Part shown: positions 1 to 8,104 of the stretch, piece by piece
Position numbering within the stretch: the first letter of the stretch is position 1
Layout: each line of letters begins with the position of its first letter
Source: Cutibacterium acnes
GTDB lineage: Bacteria; Actinomycetota; Actinomycetes; Propionibacteriales; Propionibacteriaceae
Direction of reading: 5' to 3'
NCBI RefSeq assembly: GCF_003030305.1
Contig: NZ_CP023676.1
Coordinates: 1,364,001 to 1,428,000, forward strand
Length of the DNA stretch: 64,000 bases
The notes under the pieces: generated by a model
Told to the model about the DNA's origin: nothing
The model's database searches: none
Seen by the model: only the letters and a program-made list of their open reading frames with translations
Position numbers and translations under genes: made by a program

Positions 1-32
1 TTTCGAGCAGCTGGTAAGTATTCAGAGGGGCA

Positions 33-446
33 TCAGCGGGTGAGTTGGTAAACCCTTTGGCGGGTCACCCCAAGCACGCGGGCGGTGTCGTTGGCGCTGT
101 ATTTCTTCTCGACCCTCAGCAGAGTGACGGCCTCACGCTTGCGTGTGGCCGCGTGATCAAGCACCTTCCGGGCTTGGTGCTCTTCCTCCTCACCTTCTTC
201 CCACATGCGGCGGGCGTCGGCCTCACCATCCAAGCGAACGTGAACCTTAAACGCCTTCTCATCGGGTCCATCCTCATCCCAGGCGGTAATGATTCCGCGG
301 GCCTCGTCTGCGACCTGACCCAACTTCACTGCTTGCCCAACCGCCCCGAGGGCCGGAATCTCGAATACCCAGAAATTCGCCTCAGGTGAGACCTCACGAT
401 GGGCGATCACGTCATAGACCGTCCCAACTTCTGCTGTCATGCTCAT
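33..446 (-). CDS. HicB-like protein with C-terminal helix-turn-helix
   Basis: Protein of about 137 residues. The N-terminal half reads like the HicB/partial RNase-H-like fold of antitoxins and phage proteins (a strand around FWVFEIPALG, then a helix with DEARGIITAWDED). The C-terminal end is a predicted helix-turn-helix (ANDTARVLGVTRQRVYQLTR) preceded by a charged helix rich in Glu and Arg. The ATG at 446 was preferred over an upstream in-frame GTG because GGAG lies at a good distance before it. It is probably a DNA-binding regulator of the accessory element. Two other proteins in this window, at 20379-20900 and 23079-23576, share the plan of a beta-rich N-terminus plus C-terminal HTH. No toxin partner is visible beside it, so an antitoxin role is unproven. 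Confidence 0.6.
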   Translation of the reverse strand: MSMTAEVGTVYDVIAHREVSPEANFWVFEIPALGAVGQAVKLGQVADEARGIITAWDEDGPDEKAFKVHVRLDGEADARRMWEEGEEEEHQARKVLDHAATRKREAVTLLRVEKKYSANDTARVLGVTRQRVYQLTR

Positions 447-597
447 TACTTTCACTCCTTCGGACTCGTCACGCCTGCTCGCTCCAGCTGCGCCAGGACA
501 CCAGCGGACATGAGCGGGTGACCTGTTGGTATCGATACACGCCCGGCCCCGTTAGACCTCCCCCAGATTTCACGACTTCGTTATCACCAACGAGACC

Positions 598-620
598 GGC
601 GACGCACCTAGTACGTCGCC
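598..620 (-). terminator. Hairpin downstream of the partition operon
   Basis: A 7-bp inverted repeat (GGCGACG and CGTCGCC) separated by 9 nt lies just past the end of the ribbon-helix-helix gene on the minus strand. There is no clear T tract, so it may be a weak terminator or a chance repeat. Confidence 0.35.
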
Positions 621-646
621 AGCCTCGTACCCTATGTCTCGTCCCC

Positions 647-904
647 TTACTGGTAGGGGTCGTAAGGGAAGCCGTAAGTGTGTTCCAGGGCCTTGCGCAA
701 AAGGTCGTTCATAGTCGTGTGCTCCTCGACGGCCCTCATCTTCAGCGCCGTGTGGGTAGCGGTGGGTAGCTTGACGTTGAACGCGGTGATCGGAGTCTTG
801 GCTGACTGAAACGTTTCAGAGACACTAGCTCCCTGACTTGCCGCCATCCGACCGGTGTAACGGCTGGCCTTGTCTGCGGCGGTGGGCTTGCGGTTCTTAC
901 TCAC
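647..904 (-). CDS. Ribbon-helix-helix partner of ParA (centromere-binding candidate)
   Basis: Small 85-residue protein with a basic, flexible N-terminus and a C-terminal ribbon-helix-helix signature (ITAFNVKLPTATHTALKMRA, then a helix with MNDLLRKALEHTYG). Its start overlaps the stop of the upstream parA gene by 4 nt, so the two are translationally coupled. In plasmid partition systems of this type (ParA with ParG, omega or other RHH proteins) the small partner binds the centromere and represses the operon. The phased ATC repeats upstream of parA at 1508-1534 fit such a binding site. The RHH fold and operon are seen; the role in DNA segregation is inferred from ParA linkage. Confidence 0.65.
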   Translation of the reverse strand: MSKNRKPTAADKASRYTGRMAASQGASVSETFQSAKTPITAFNVKLPTATHTALKMRAVEEHTTMNDLLRKALEHTYGFPYDPYQ

Positions 905-1485
905 TTCAGCATCTCCTGGATCTGGGCAGCAACCTGGGCGAACTCTCCTAGATCTGTTGGCCGGGTCCCGATGGCTTGCCGATAGGCGACCCGCCGATGA
1001 ACTTCCGCGTCGAGAACGTCTAGGCCCTCGACAGCGGCGGCCCCCTCATAGGCGTCACGGTATTGCCTGGTCCAATCGGCCTTGTTGAAGAGCAAGGCCC
1101 GGCGCGTGCCGTGGGCCACCTGGTAGGTCATCAACGCTCGATCCATATCCAGGTCCCCCGACTCAGTCGGGATAATAACCACATCAGCAACCTCGAGGGC
1201 TGCGGTAACCGTCTGAGAGTCACCAGGAGGAGTGTCAATAAAGACCAAGTCAGCATCGATGTCACGGCAACGCCTGACAATGGGGGCATTAGCCGGGCGG
1301 ACCTCAAAATTCAGCCGGTCACCGGTCTCAAAAGCATCAGTAGCCCAAGACGTCGCCGATCCTTGCGGATCGGCATCCAACAAGACGACCCGATCCTGGC
1401 AAGACAGGGCCGTAGCCAGGTAGACCGCCGTGGTCGTCTTCCCAACCCCACCCTTGGTGTTAACAACAGAAATAACCCGTGACAT
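901..1485 (-). CDS. parA: ParA-family partition ATPase
   Basis: About 194 residues, a short ParA/MinD-type P-loop ATPase without an N-terminal HTH (type Ib size). The deviant Walker A motif with its signature lysine is at the N-terminus (VNTKGGVGKTTTAVYLA), followed by the DADPQGSAT switch and the Walker B region VFIDTPPG. The ATG at 1485 places the P-loop directly after the start, as is usual; the longer open frame upstream crosses the repeat region and is unlikely. Such ATPases move plasmids on the nucleoid together with a small DNA-binding partner, here the coupled RHH gene. Its presence in an apparently chromosomal region suggests an integrated plasmid or episome. Confidence 0.85.
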   Translation of the reverse strand: MSRVISVVNTKGGVGKTTTAVYLATALSCQDRVVLLDADPQGSATSWATDAFETGDRLNFEVRPANAPIVRRCRDIDADLVFIDTPPGDSQTVTAALEVADVVIIPTESGDLDMDRALMTYQVAHGTRRALLFNKADWTRQYRDAYEGAAAVEGLDVLDAEVHRRVAYRQAIGTRPTDLGEFAQVAAQIQEMLK

Positions 1486-1507
1486 ATCTGCATCATTACA
1501 CACATGT

Positions 1508-1534
1508 ATCAGTGCATCAATACATCTATGTATC
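1508..1534. promoter_or_regulatory. Phased ATC repeats, putative partition-site operator
   Basis: The trinucleotide ATC occurs at 1508, 1516, 1524 and 1532, exactly 8 bp apart, embedded in similar octamers (gtATCAgt, gcATCAat, acATCtat, gtATCggc). It lies 23 bp upstream of the parA start. Short tandem repeats of this kind are typical operators or centromeres for ribbon-helix-helix partition proteins (compare the ATCAC heptads bound by omega). Assignment to the neighbouring RHH protein is inferred. Confidence 0.5.
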
Positions 1535-1788
1535 GGCGTGGTGTGAGAAGAAAACCCAGCCCACATACAACGATCCCCCAGCCGACACCAACTCCGAGAT
1601 CTTATGAAGAGACAACTCCCACAGGAGCTGCACCCCTCACAGGAGCCCACCAGATCCGCGTCAAGACCCCACACCCCTTACCAGCGCACCCTTCGTGACC
1701 AGCTCGAGACTCGACCCGATCAAGACACCGCGTAAGCGATGAGGTCACGGCCTGAACCACACCCTCAGCCTCAAGCCTGCACTCACAG

Positions 1789-1826
1789 AAACCCCTCCTG
1801 AACTGGACTTGCTCAGGAGGGGTTTT
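1789..1826. terminator. Strong intrinsic terminator, probably bidirectional
   Basis: Near-perfect 13-bp stem (AAACCCCTCCTGA / TCAGGAGGGGTTT) with an 11-nt loop, followed on the plus strand by TTTTGTCTT. It lies 33 bp beyond the stop of the DUF929 gene and on the upstream side of parA, so it probably ends the DUF929 operon and insulates the partition genes. The remaining sequence between 1535 and 1788 holds no recognisable gene. Confidence 0.75.
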
Positions 1827-1858
1827 GTCTTGCCATGCGCCTAGACCAAGGCTGCGGG

Positions 1859-2680
1859 TCACCTCAGTTTTTTAGCTGCTGCCTTCACGCCAGGCGACGT
1901 GCAGACGTTCGCAGGTTTGTTACCAGTCCTGGAGCAAATTTCGGCAGTGAAGAGATTCGCCCCTCCTACGATCGCCTGCGCTTCTTTTGAATTTGGATTA
2001 GAAAGAGCTTTTACCACGTTTTTCGGATCTTCCCTCGCCATCCAAGGCATGTAGCTGGGATTCGATGTGGTGATGTCGCCCCAGTAGGAGAAAGGGATGC
2101 CTCGTTCTGGGTTGTACTTGCTAAATATATCTTGCTTAGATTCCGGCAAGTTTGCTATTTGTCGACCTTCCCTATCGGCTAACTCATAGGCGTCCAAATC
2201 AACATACTTGCTGCTGTACTTGTAGTTCCTAAAAGTAATCGTAGGAATGTTGGAAAGTTCCTTTTCTGCTGGGCTTGACAGGGTGTCTTTTAGCCCGCTG
2301 AAGGTTCCGAATCGAGACAAAGCTGCCGCGAGAGGGAGTCTTTCCATCGCGCAGAAGGGGCAGAACTCGGACCCCACATAAAAGAGCTTTACCTTGCCGT
2401 CCTTGTCAGGTTTATTCCCAGTCTTGGTGACCTGGAGCTCTGAAGAACCGGGGCCAACCTTGTCATAAACGCTTTTAGGAATGGAGACAATCGCCTTGGA
2501 GATCGCACCTCGGGAAGTCTCTACAGCAGGACCCTGGTGGGACTTATTAATAGCAAGTATCGTACCAACGATGATAAGAGAGAGGGCCAGTAGACCCACG
2601 GCGACATAGGTGATCTTACGGCGCTTCATCTTGAGTGATTCGCGCTCTTGTTCCCTGCGGAGAATTTCTCGTTTGCTCAT
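1859..2680 (-). CDS. DUF929 family thioredoxin-like membrane protein
   Basis: 273 residues. A short basic cytoplasmic N-terminus is followed by one membrane segment (about residues 23-44, YVAVGLLALSLIIVGTILAI). An extracytoplasmic domain then carries a CxxC motif in FYVGSEFCPFCAMERLPLAA. This CPFC-in-thioredoxin-fold pattern with a long insertion is characteristic of DUF929, known from archaea and actinobacteria and presumed to act in thiol-disulfide chemistry outside the membrane. The gene starts 9 bp after the stop of the small secreted protein upstream, so the two form an operon. That protein has three cysteines in its mature part. The membrane protein may help it fold, or protect the host from it; both are inference. 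Confidence 0.7.
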   Translation of the reverse strand: MSKREILRREQERESLKMKRRKITYVAVGLLALSLIIVGTILAINKSHQGPAVETSRGAISKAIVSIPKSVYDKVGPGSSELQVTKTGNKPDKDGKVKLFYVGSEFCPFCAMERLPLAAALSRFGTFSGLKDTLSSPAEKELSNIPTITFRNYKYSSKYVDLDAYELADREGRQIANLPESKQDIFSKYNPERGIPFSYWGDITTSNPSYMPWMAREDPKNVVKALSNPNSKEAQAIVGGANLFTAEICSRTGNKPANVCTSPGVKAAAKKLR

Positions 2681-2689
2681 ATTAATTTA

Positions 2690-3067
2690 TCAGTAGAGAG
2701 AAATTGAGCTAATGTTCAACGGAGGATTAATGAATGCACAGAGGTTAGATTGGATGACGTACTTCTTCCACCCGTTTGAAGTACGAGATACCCACATGTA
2801 ACCCTTCTTGCCGCGGGTGATGTATCCATCAGCTCCCTTAAGATTGACAGAGATGCTACCGCTTCCCTTGAAGCAATAGTTACTCCAACGGTTCTTCTTG
2901 GGGTCAACCATGATGCGAATATCATGGGCTTTTTTACAATTAACCTGAACAAGTTTGCTAGCAGCTTCCGCCTGAGGGGAAGCTGCTGCAATTCCGCTAA
3001 AAGCAAACGCGGTAGCGGCTGCGACGGAAGTCACAGACTTGAAGGCTTTAGGTGAAATGAGATTCAT
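2690..3067 (-). CDS. Small secreted protein, beta/gamma-crystallin or killer-toxin-like
   Basis: About 125 residues. The ATG at 3067 starts a clear signal peptide (hydrophobic stretch VTSVAAATAFAFSGIAAA, then a cleavage-like ASPQAEA). The mature part of about 90 residues is basic and beta-rich, with three cysteines (NCKK, NYCF, SNLCAF). The order CF-GSGSISVNL, a GYMWVSRTSNG turn and a closing ISSISLY strand recalls the beta/gamma-crystallin fold of Streptomyces killer-toxin-like proteins. The resemblance is by eye only. It is followed at 9 bp by the DUF929 gene. A role as a secreted antagonistic or surface protein is possible but not shown. Base composition is AT-rich relative to the core genes. 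Confidence 0.55.
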   Translation of the reverse strand: MNLISPKAFKSVTSVAAATAFAFSGIAAASPQAEAASKLVQVNCKKAHDIRIMVDPKKNRWSNYCFKGSGSISVNLKGADGYITRGKKGYMWVSRTSNGWKKYVIQSNLCAFINPPLNISSISLY

Positions 3068-3400
3068 TGTTTTTCTTTCTGTCGATTTAATCGAAAGGCA
3101 GTAAGATATTACCACATGAAGGGGCAACGGGTCGCCGGCTCAGGGTGCTATGTCCAGAAATCGTGTCGCAACTGTGCCCGGTAAGCCCGGTTCTGGTCGA
3201 TAAGTCGGGCACGTCCGAGGTCGGACTTGGCGAGTTTTCCCTCTGCGGTCTGAGCACGAGCCAGTGCGCATCTCGATACTTTCGCACCTCGGCCAGCAGG
3301 CCTCACATCTGGTCTGCCGTTTTCGAGCACCTGGCCCACGTCAGCCTCGACGGAAACCACGGCCCCACAACGACTCCACGCGCCCCTGGCTCTTGGACCC

Positions 3401-3684
3401 TCAGCTGGCTTTGAGGGTCTGGGTGACCTCACGGGTGAGCGCTTGACAAGTCCACGCAGACACGGTCATGCCCTGCCGGGACGCATCCCGTTCGATCAGC
3501 CTCCACACGCTGGCACTCACTCGGATCGTGCAAGGTTCCAGGGGTTCAGTCTCCACTTCCTCCCAAGCTCGACCCCCGAACGACTCGACCTGCAACCCCT
3601 CAAAACCTGACTCAGCTTCACCAGCCCACCGACTGACCATCTCATCGCTAATAAAACACCATTGTCGGCAACAAACTCACTCAT
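3401..3684 (-). pseudogene. CopG/RHH antitoxin gene broken by a 1-nt frameshift
   Basis: The reading frame opens at the ATG at 3684 (preceded by GAGGAGGGCGAG) with MSEFVADNGVL and then runs out of frame. The next frame continues with SDEMVSRWAGEAESGFEGLQ and the RHH core TIRVSASVWRLIERDASRQG. Together they match the usual actinobacterial layout of these RHH antitoxins, so about one base is missing near 3650 (TTTTATTAGC instead of a 1-nt longer run). A remnant of a toxin-like gene lies immediately upstream at 3699-3884. Either real decay or a sequencing error would explain the break. Confidence 0.6.
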
Positions 3685-3698
3685 CTCGCCCTCCTCAT

Positions 3699-3884
3699 CT
3701 AAGCCAGAAACCCTTTCGTCAACCAATTCGCGTGAATCACCAATACGGACCCGTCAGCGCCACGAACAAACACCACCTCGATTACCCGCCCCGCACCATC
3801 AAATCCGATCGTGGCCCACCGCACCGGCTCAACATCCTCATCACCCCGACGCACCCGAGCCGGCCAAGGCGAAAACGGCCGACA
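3699..3884 (-). pseudogene. Remnant of a toxin partner gene (BrnT/DUF4258-like)
   Basis: An open frame of about 60 codons ends at 3699, 15 nt before the broken RHH antitoxin. It reads DEDVEPVRWATIGFDGAGRV and then EVVFVRGADGSVLVIHAN. This is the C-terminal half of the small toxins usually paired with such antitoxins (conserved RW.TIG.D..GR..E.V and IHA). No N-terminal half or convincing start codon is present, because a stop lies at 3885-3887. The call rests on pattern recognition of a short fragment. Confidence 0.4.
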
Positions 3885-4287
3885 TCAGTTAAGACACCTC
3901 AAATAATCGGTCTCGATATATTCGGCCCATTCAACTTCAACACAGCCCACACCAACACCAAAACGCTTCACACTGCCATTAAGCAGCATATTCAGACCAC
4001 CCTCGAAACAGCACCGTGCCACTGACACTAACAACCCCTTGAGGACACTCTTCAAAGGAAACCATAGCCATTAATAGCACCTCCTTAACCACACCTTTAT
4101 AAAAACGGGCGCGGTAAACCGAGGAAAGTTCTAAGAGCTACCCCTGTTCGACAAAGCATTCCGAAACAACCGTACGATTATGGTCCAATCTGGTGGAAGG
4201 ACTCGCGGTAGCTTCTTCCAAGCATAATTTCCAGAAAGCCGCCCGGTACAGGATCTGTCTGGGAACCATCAAACGGACTGTCCATCA
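3885..4287. other. Intergenic stretch without a recognised gene
   Basis: About 400 bp between the toxin remnant and the end of the MFS transporter gene. I see no conserved reading frame. The open plus-strand frames here have no family resemblance and no ribosome binding site. Confidence 0.4.
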
Positions 4288-5532
4288 TCATTTGCAACGC
4301 AGCGACAGAGCAGCCAGGGCTGTCAAAGCAATCCAGTACATGAGGCCAAGATGGGCATGCTCCAACTGGCTGTAGACGGACAGTCCTATCCAAACACCGA
4401 CCGTCTCACCTACAGCAGAGGTGAGCTGCCTCATGTTCATCGATTCCACGACAGGTCGGCCCTCGGTGAGGTTAGCAAAAGCAACATTAAGAATTGGCGT
4501 GAATACCGTCTCCCCCAACGAAAAGATAAACACCCCACAGAATACAAGGACTACGCCAAGCAACCCCCTTGAAGCATTAAAGAATAGCATCGATATGCCA
4601 AGAGTACACACTCCTGACATCATGATCTTCTGGACTTTCACTCCAATTTTTAGCTGGCGTTCCACAAGCAAAGATATCGGAATTTGAATCAACACGACAA
4701 GCACTCCATTAGTTGTATAGAACAGCGACCTCATCATAGAACTTGTCGCTATTGCAGAAAAGACTAGGGAAAAGCTTGAAAAGAATTGCCCTATCAGGAT
4801 ACTGCCTATCAGCGCTATAATCGTTATTTTTCTCGCATCAGCCGTCCTGAATAATTCACGAAAAATTTTGATCCCCATCGGCGGCCTCAGGGAACCTTCG
4901 CTCATCATCACGCCTTTCGGGGCAGCCATTGGCGCTAATATCGCAGCGATAAAGAGCGCTACACTGACTCCTAATAGAAACTGCTCATAAATATTTCTAT
5001 CAAGTATCATATTACCGAGTATAGGACCTACCGCCGCAGTGCAATTCGCGACAACTTGAATGACAGCGAAACCGCGGTTTTGGGAAGCTCTATCAGGAGT
5101 TGCTAGCGCTATAAAGCTTCGCACACCAGTACCATTAACACTGAACCCTAGGCCCGCAGCGCCCAGAGCAGCAATTATCGCATAGGGGTTTGCCGTAAGC
5201 GCCACAACAGCGTAAGAAACCGAGATCAGAGTAAGAGCAATTCTTACGCAACTTCGCACTGATAAACGGTGAAGTGGCGAAGCAAGAAATAGAGCACCAC
5301 CACGAGTCATCAGTGTAAGCACGCTTACCGACCCCGCGATGAGCCGTTCCTGCGTACTTCCAAATTTCAATGTAAGCAATAGAGGGAGGACCGGTAGCAA
5401 CGCAAAGTAAGATGATTGGCTGAGAACTTGGTCTGCCATAATGAGGTTGAATACACGCCCAGGAAGCCGCGATTTTGACGGTTTACTTCGTGTCCCTATT
5501 GTCTTCACTGGCACCCCTAGACTTGAGTCCAA
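4288..5532 (-). CDS. MFS transporter, putative product exporter
   Basis: About 414 residues with some 10-12 hydrophobic segments and little else, the profile of a major facilitator superfamily drug/siderophore-type exporter. Examples are the helices around LSQSSYFALLPVLPLLLTL, AIIAALGAAGLGFSVNGTG and LLGVVLVFCGVFIFSLGETV. The longest frame starts with TTG at 5532. A GTG a few codons later, preceded by AGGGG, may be the real start. It lies on the same strand as the NRPS operon but is separated from the ATP-grasp gene by about 560 bp with an IS630-family relic, so it probably has its own promoter. Export of, or immunity to, the cluster's product is the natural inference; the substrate is unknown. 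Confidence 0.65.
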   Translation of the reverse strand: MDSSLGVPVKTIGTRSKPSKSRLPGRVFNLIMADQVLSQSSYFALLPVLPLLLTLKFGSTQERLIAGSVSVLTLMTRGGALFLASPLHRLSVRSCVRIALTLISVSYAVVALTANPYAIIAALGAAGLGFSVNGTGVRSFIALATPDRASQNRGFAVIQVVANCTAAVGPILGNMILDRNIYEQFLLGVSVALFIAAILAPMAAPKGVMMSEGSLRPPMGIKIFRELFRTADARKITIIALIGSILIGQFFSSFSLVFSAIATSSMMRSLFYTTNGVLVVLIQIPISLLVERQLKIGVKVQKIMMSGVCTLGISMLFFNASRGLLGVVLVFCGVFIFSLGETVFTPILNVAFANLTEGRPVVESMNMRQLTSAVGETVGVWIGLSVYSQLEHAHLGLMYWIALTALAALSLRCK

Positions 5533-5689
5533 TCAACGACGCTAACAGCTTCTTTAATCGCTTCATCACAAACTTTATCTTCCCGCACGAATCTTCGAGT
5601 TTAATGCTCATATTGGTATGACATATTCGATGCATAAAGCTTTCTCTAGTGAATATTAGACATTATATCTATGCTCTTGGTTCATGCGA

Positions 5690-6060
5690 AGATTATCGGT
5701 CGTTCCAGAGGTTGGCGAAGGGTGCGAATAGTGGTGCTGTCTTCACTGGTTCCGATCATTCACATAGCTGATGGCCTGTCGGTCTATGACGCCAGAACAC
5801 ACCTCGACCGAGAGCTCAACCACGAGCCGCTGTGGGAATAGTGAACACGGAACTCATATTAGCAGCGACCCAATCACGCATCTCAACATGTTTGTGCGTA
5901 GAGAAATTATTCATAATTAGGTGCAATCCTTCCTAGAGGAGACAGAAAACCCTTGATGGCGATATTGGACGTTGACAACTCCAGCCAGGCGACTGACGAC
6001 GATGTTTAAAGCTGCGAACAAGGTTATCGTAGCGTGCCGCATAATATAGTCATGGTGTGT
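5690..6060 (-). mobile_element. IS630-family transposase relic
   Basis: No intact frame, but translating the minus strand gives LHLIMNNFSTHKHVEMRDWV. After a stop and frameshift it gives SVEVCSGVIDRQAIS. These match the DDE-region signatures of IS630-type transposases (L-I-x-D-N-[YF]-x-T-H-K-H and VE-x-F-x-G-I-x-x-RQAI). The catalytic aspartate before the second Asn is itself lost (MNN). Terminal repeats were not identified. The relic fills most of the gap between the ATP-grasp gene and the MFS gene. Confidence 0.6.
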
Positions 6061-6096
6061 GTTTCACTGCTCGCCGTAAAATCTACTGCCACGCAA

Positions 6097-7404
6097 CTAA
6101 TCTCTGCTTACAGGAGCGACACGCACTGCGCAAGCATTAGCAGCGCGATCCAATAACTGAGTCACTGTATGCTCGTCATTTCCACGGGCAACAATAGCAG
6201 CTACCCTTGCATGCGAACCATTTACTGCATGTGCTACTTCTCCTGGGAAGCATTCCCAATACAAATCGATTTCTTCAGGGACACTGTCATAGAGCGAAAC
6301 CTCTGATACCACTCCAGGCGAGGCTTCGATAAACTTTGAAGCAGCACACTGGGTTATCTCAGGCAAAGGATGGAGAGGAAGTCCACACAAAGAATCAATC
6401 AGATTTCCATAGTAGTCGATCCCTGGTCGCACAGCTGACACAAGATCCGGCGCAATAAAATCTCCGCCTTGACGCACGTGAAATTCTCCCCATACAATTT
6501 TTTTCTCAGGCGTGACCCAAAATTCAACATGCAGATTTCCACACTCAATTCTAAGCGCATTTACACAGCTTTGAAGCTGTTCTTCAAATTCAAGTTTGCT
6601 GGATATACTGTTCAGATCAGCTGGCTGGATATGACCAATTTCAACGAAATCTTCGTTGGTTGTTTTTGCTGTGGTTGTGTAGATGCATACCCGTCCATCT
6701 ATAGCAATACCCTCAACCGAGTACTCAATACCCGTGATAAACTCTTCTAAGCAGTAATTCCCCTCGAAAACGACAGCATCAAGTCCAGAAGTATCTTCAA
6801 CATTTAAGATGTGTCTAACGCCAACACTGCCCATTCCTATGGATGGCTTAACAATCCAGCCTCTTGGGCTATCGGTTGGTTTTTCAACGAAAGCGCCTGA
6901 TGCATCACTAAATTGTAGGCACCCATCAGAAGTCACTCCAACAATACGCAAGCTTTGTGGCTGATAGATACCAGCTTTTCGAAGCGCATCGCGGCACGCT
7001 GGTTTATCTTGGATACGTTCAATACAATCAGCAGTATTTCTAGCAACACCAATAGCTTCAGCTAAAAGACTATTCTGCAACTGATAATTTTCGCGCAGTG
7101 CCGTTGAAAGAGCTACCCTTCCAGGGCATCGGGTTTCAATTTCTGTCGCTATTTTAGCGATCTCATCAGCATCTAAGCTTCTCCTGTAGGGTCCGGATAT
7201 TCTAATTAAACAATCGACAGAAATCGGCGGAATTTTGTTCTTTAGTTCTTCCTCGAAATCTACGCCACATATCATTATGTGGCGCTTCTGGCACGCTTCA
7301 TAGAAGCTTTTAAACCAATGCGTTGAGGCATGAGATCCAGATGTGGTGACACCTACCAAAACCGCCCATTTTCTTTCAGCCACCACGCTGTCACGAGAAA
7401 ACAT
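6097..7404 (-). CDS. ATP-grasp carboxylate-amine ligase
   Basis: 435 residues with the ATP-grasp layout. There is a poorly conserved N-terminal domain. The ATP-binding core has the lysine and glycine-rich loop in GWIVKPSIGMGSVGVRHI. The metal-binding end has EFWVTPEKKIVWGEFHVRQG followed by GDF. The usual E-x-N-x-R motif reads E-F-H-V-R, an Asn to His change. Enzymes of this type join a carboxylate, activated as an acyl phosphate, to an amine. In dapdiamide synthesis such a ligase (DdaF) uses 2,3-diaminopropionate, which this cluster should make. The gene overlaps the thioesterase by 14 nt at the end of the operon. It may carry out the peptide-bond or amide step that the defective condensation domain cannot. 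That role is inference. Confidence 0.75.
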   Translation of the reverse strand: MFSRDSVVAERKWAVLVGVTTSGSHASTHWFKSFYEACQKRHIMICGVDFEEELKNKIPPISVDCLIRISGPYRRSLDADEIAKIATEIETRCPGRVALSTALRENYQLQNSLLAEAIGVARNTADCIERIQDKPACRDALRKAGIYQPQSLRIVGVTSDGCLQFSDASGAFVEKPTDSPRGWIVKPSIGMGSVGVRHILNVEDTSGLDAVVFEGNYCLEEFITGIEYSVEGIAIDGRVCIYTTTAKTTNEDFVEIGHIQPADLNSISSKLEFEEQLQSCVNALRIECGNLHVEFWVTPEKKIVWGEFHVRQGGDFIAPDLVSAVRPGIDYYGNLIDSLCGLPLHPLPEITQCAASKFIEASPGVVSEVSLYDSVPEEIDLYWECFPGEVAHAVNGSHARVAAIVARGNDEHTVTQLLDRAANACAVRVAPVSRD

Positions 7405-8104
7405 TTAACCATTCCCTTCTTCCAAAACCTTCATGTGCATAATGCCCTCCGGTCACTTCGATCAATCTGTACGTCTCACTCGTAGCTTCACGCCATTGGA
7501 CGGCCTCTTCGGAAGAAACAATCTTATCATCAATAGCGGAAACACAGGTTATAGGGACATGAATCTGCTTAAGTTGGTTACCACAACACGATTCCGCCAG
7601 TAAGAGATCATCGAGCGTAGGGCGAACAAACAGATCATCGGATTCATCGGAGTTCAGAATACTTTTAGGAGTCAATCCGTAGCTACGCATACGCTGCCGT
7701 GCACGTTCCAAGTTCCATCCCTCTCGCTCCCCCCTGTAACTCTTAGGACTTTGCCCACATAAGGCAACCAAACGAGTCGCGAAGATTCCGTCATTTTCTA
7801 AAATATTAGCAGCTACGAACGACAACATCGCGCCAAAGCTAACCCCGGCGAGTATCAACGGCCCAGTCGGAATTTCGAACGATGATCGAAAGTTGCTGAC
7901 GAACTCTCCGATGGTTCTGATGCCGGGTTCAAGTAATCGTTGACCCCTGCCAGGCGGGCAGTAACCCCAAACTGTAGTATCCCCCTCTAAGACAGACATC
8001 GATTGAAAGGCAGGAGCTCCGGCACCCGTAGGAGGGAATATCAGGACTGTGGAGCAACAAGAGGTAGTTGCTGAACTAATACGCTGCCAAACTTCCGGAT
8101 TCAA
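7391..8104 (-). CDS. Type II thioesterase of the NRPS cluster
   Basis: 237 residues, alpha/beta-hydrolase fold. The nucleophile elbow GVSFG puts the catalytic serine at about residue 89. The early strand and oxyanion region is VLIFPPTGAGAPAFQSMS, and the catalytic His is in GGHYAHEGF near the C-terminus, with an acid before it in SAIDDKIVS. This is the stand-alone GrsT-type editing thioesterase that removes misprimed or stalled acyl groups from carrier proteins. As neither NRPS carries its own TE domain, it may also release the product. Start and stop overlap both neighbours (4 nt with the A-T gene, 14 nt with the ATP-grasp gene), so the operon is tightly coupled. Confidence 0.85.
   Translation of the reverse strand: MNPEVWQRISSATTSCCSTVLIFPPTGAGAPAFQSMSVLEGDTTVWGYCPPGRGQRLLEPGIRTIGEFVSNFRSSFEIPTGPLILAGVSFGAMLSFVAANILENDGIFATRLVALCGQSPKSYRGEREGWNLERARQRMRSYGLTPKSILNSDESDDLFVRPTLDDLLLAESCCGNQLKQIHVPITCVSAIDDKIVSSEEAVQWREATSETYRLIEVTGGHYAHEGFGRREWLNVFS

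Noticed and set aside
3148-3432. 94-residue minus-strand frame after the broken antitoxin
   Set aside because: Helical Arg/Ala-rich sequence with no recognised family and no ribosome binding site; it may be a remnant but cannot be supported.
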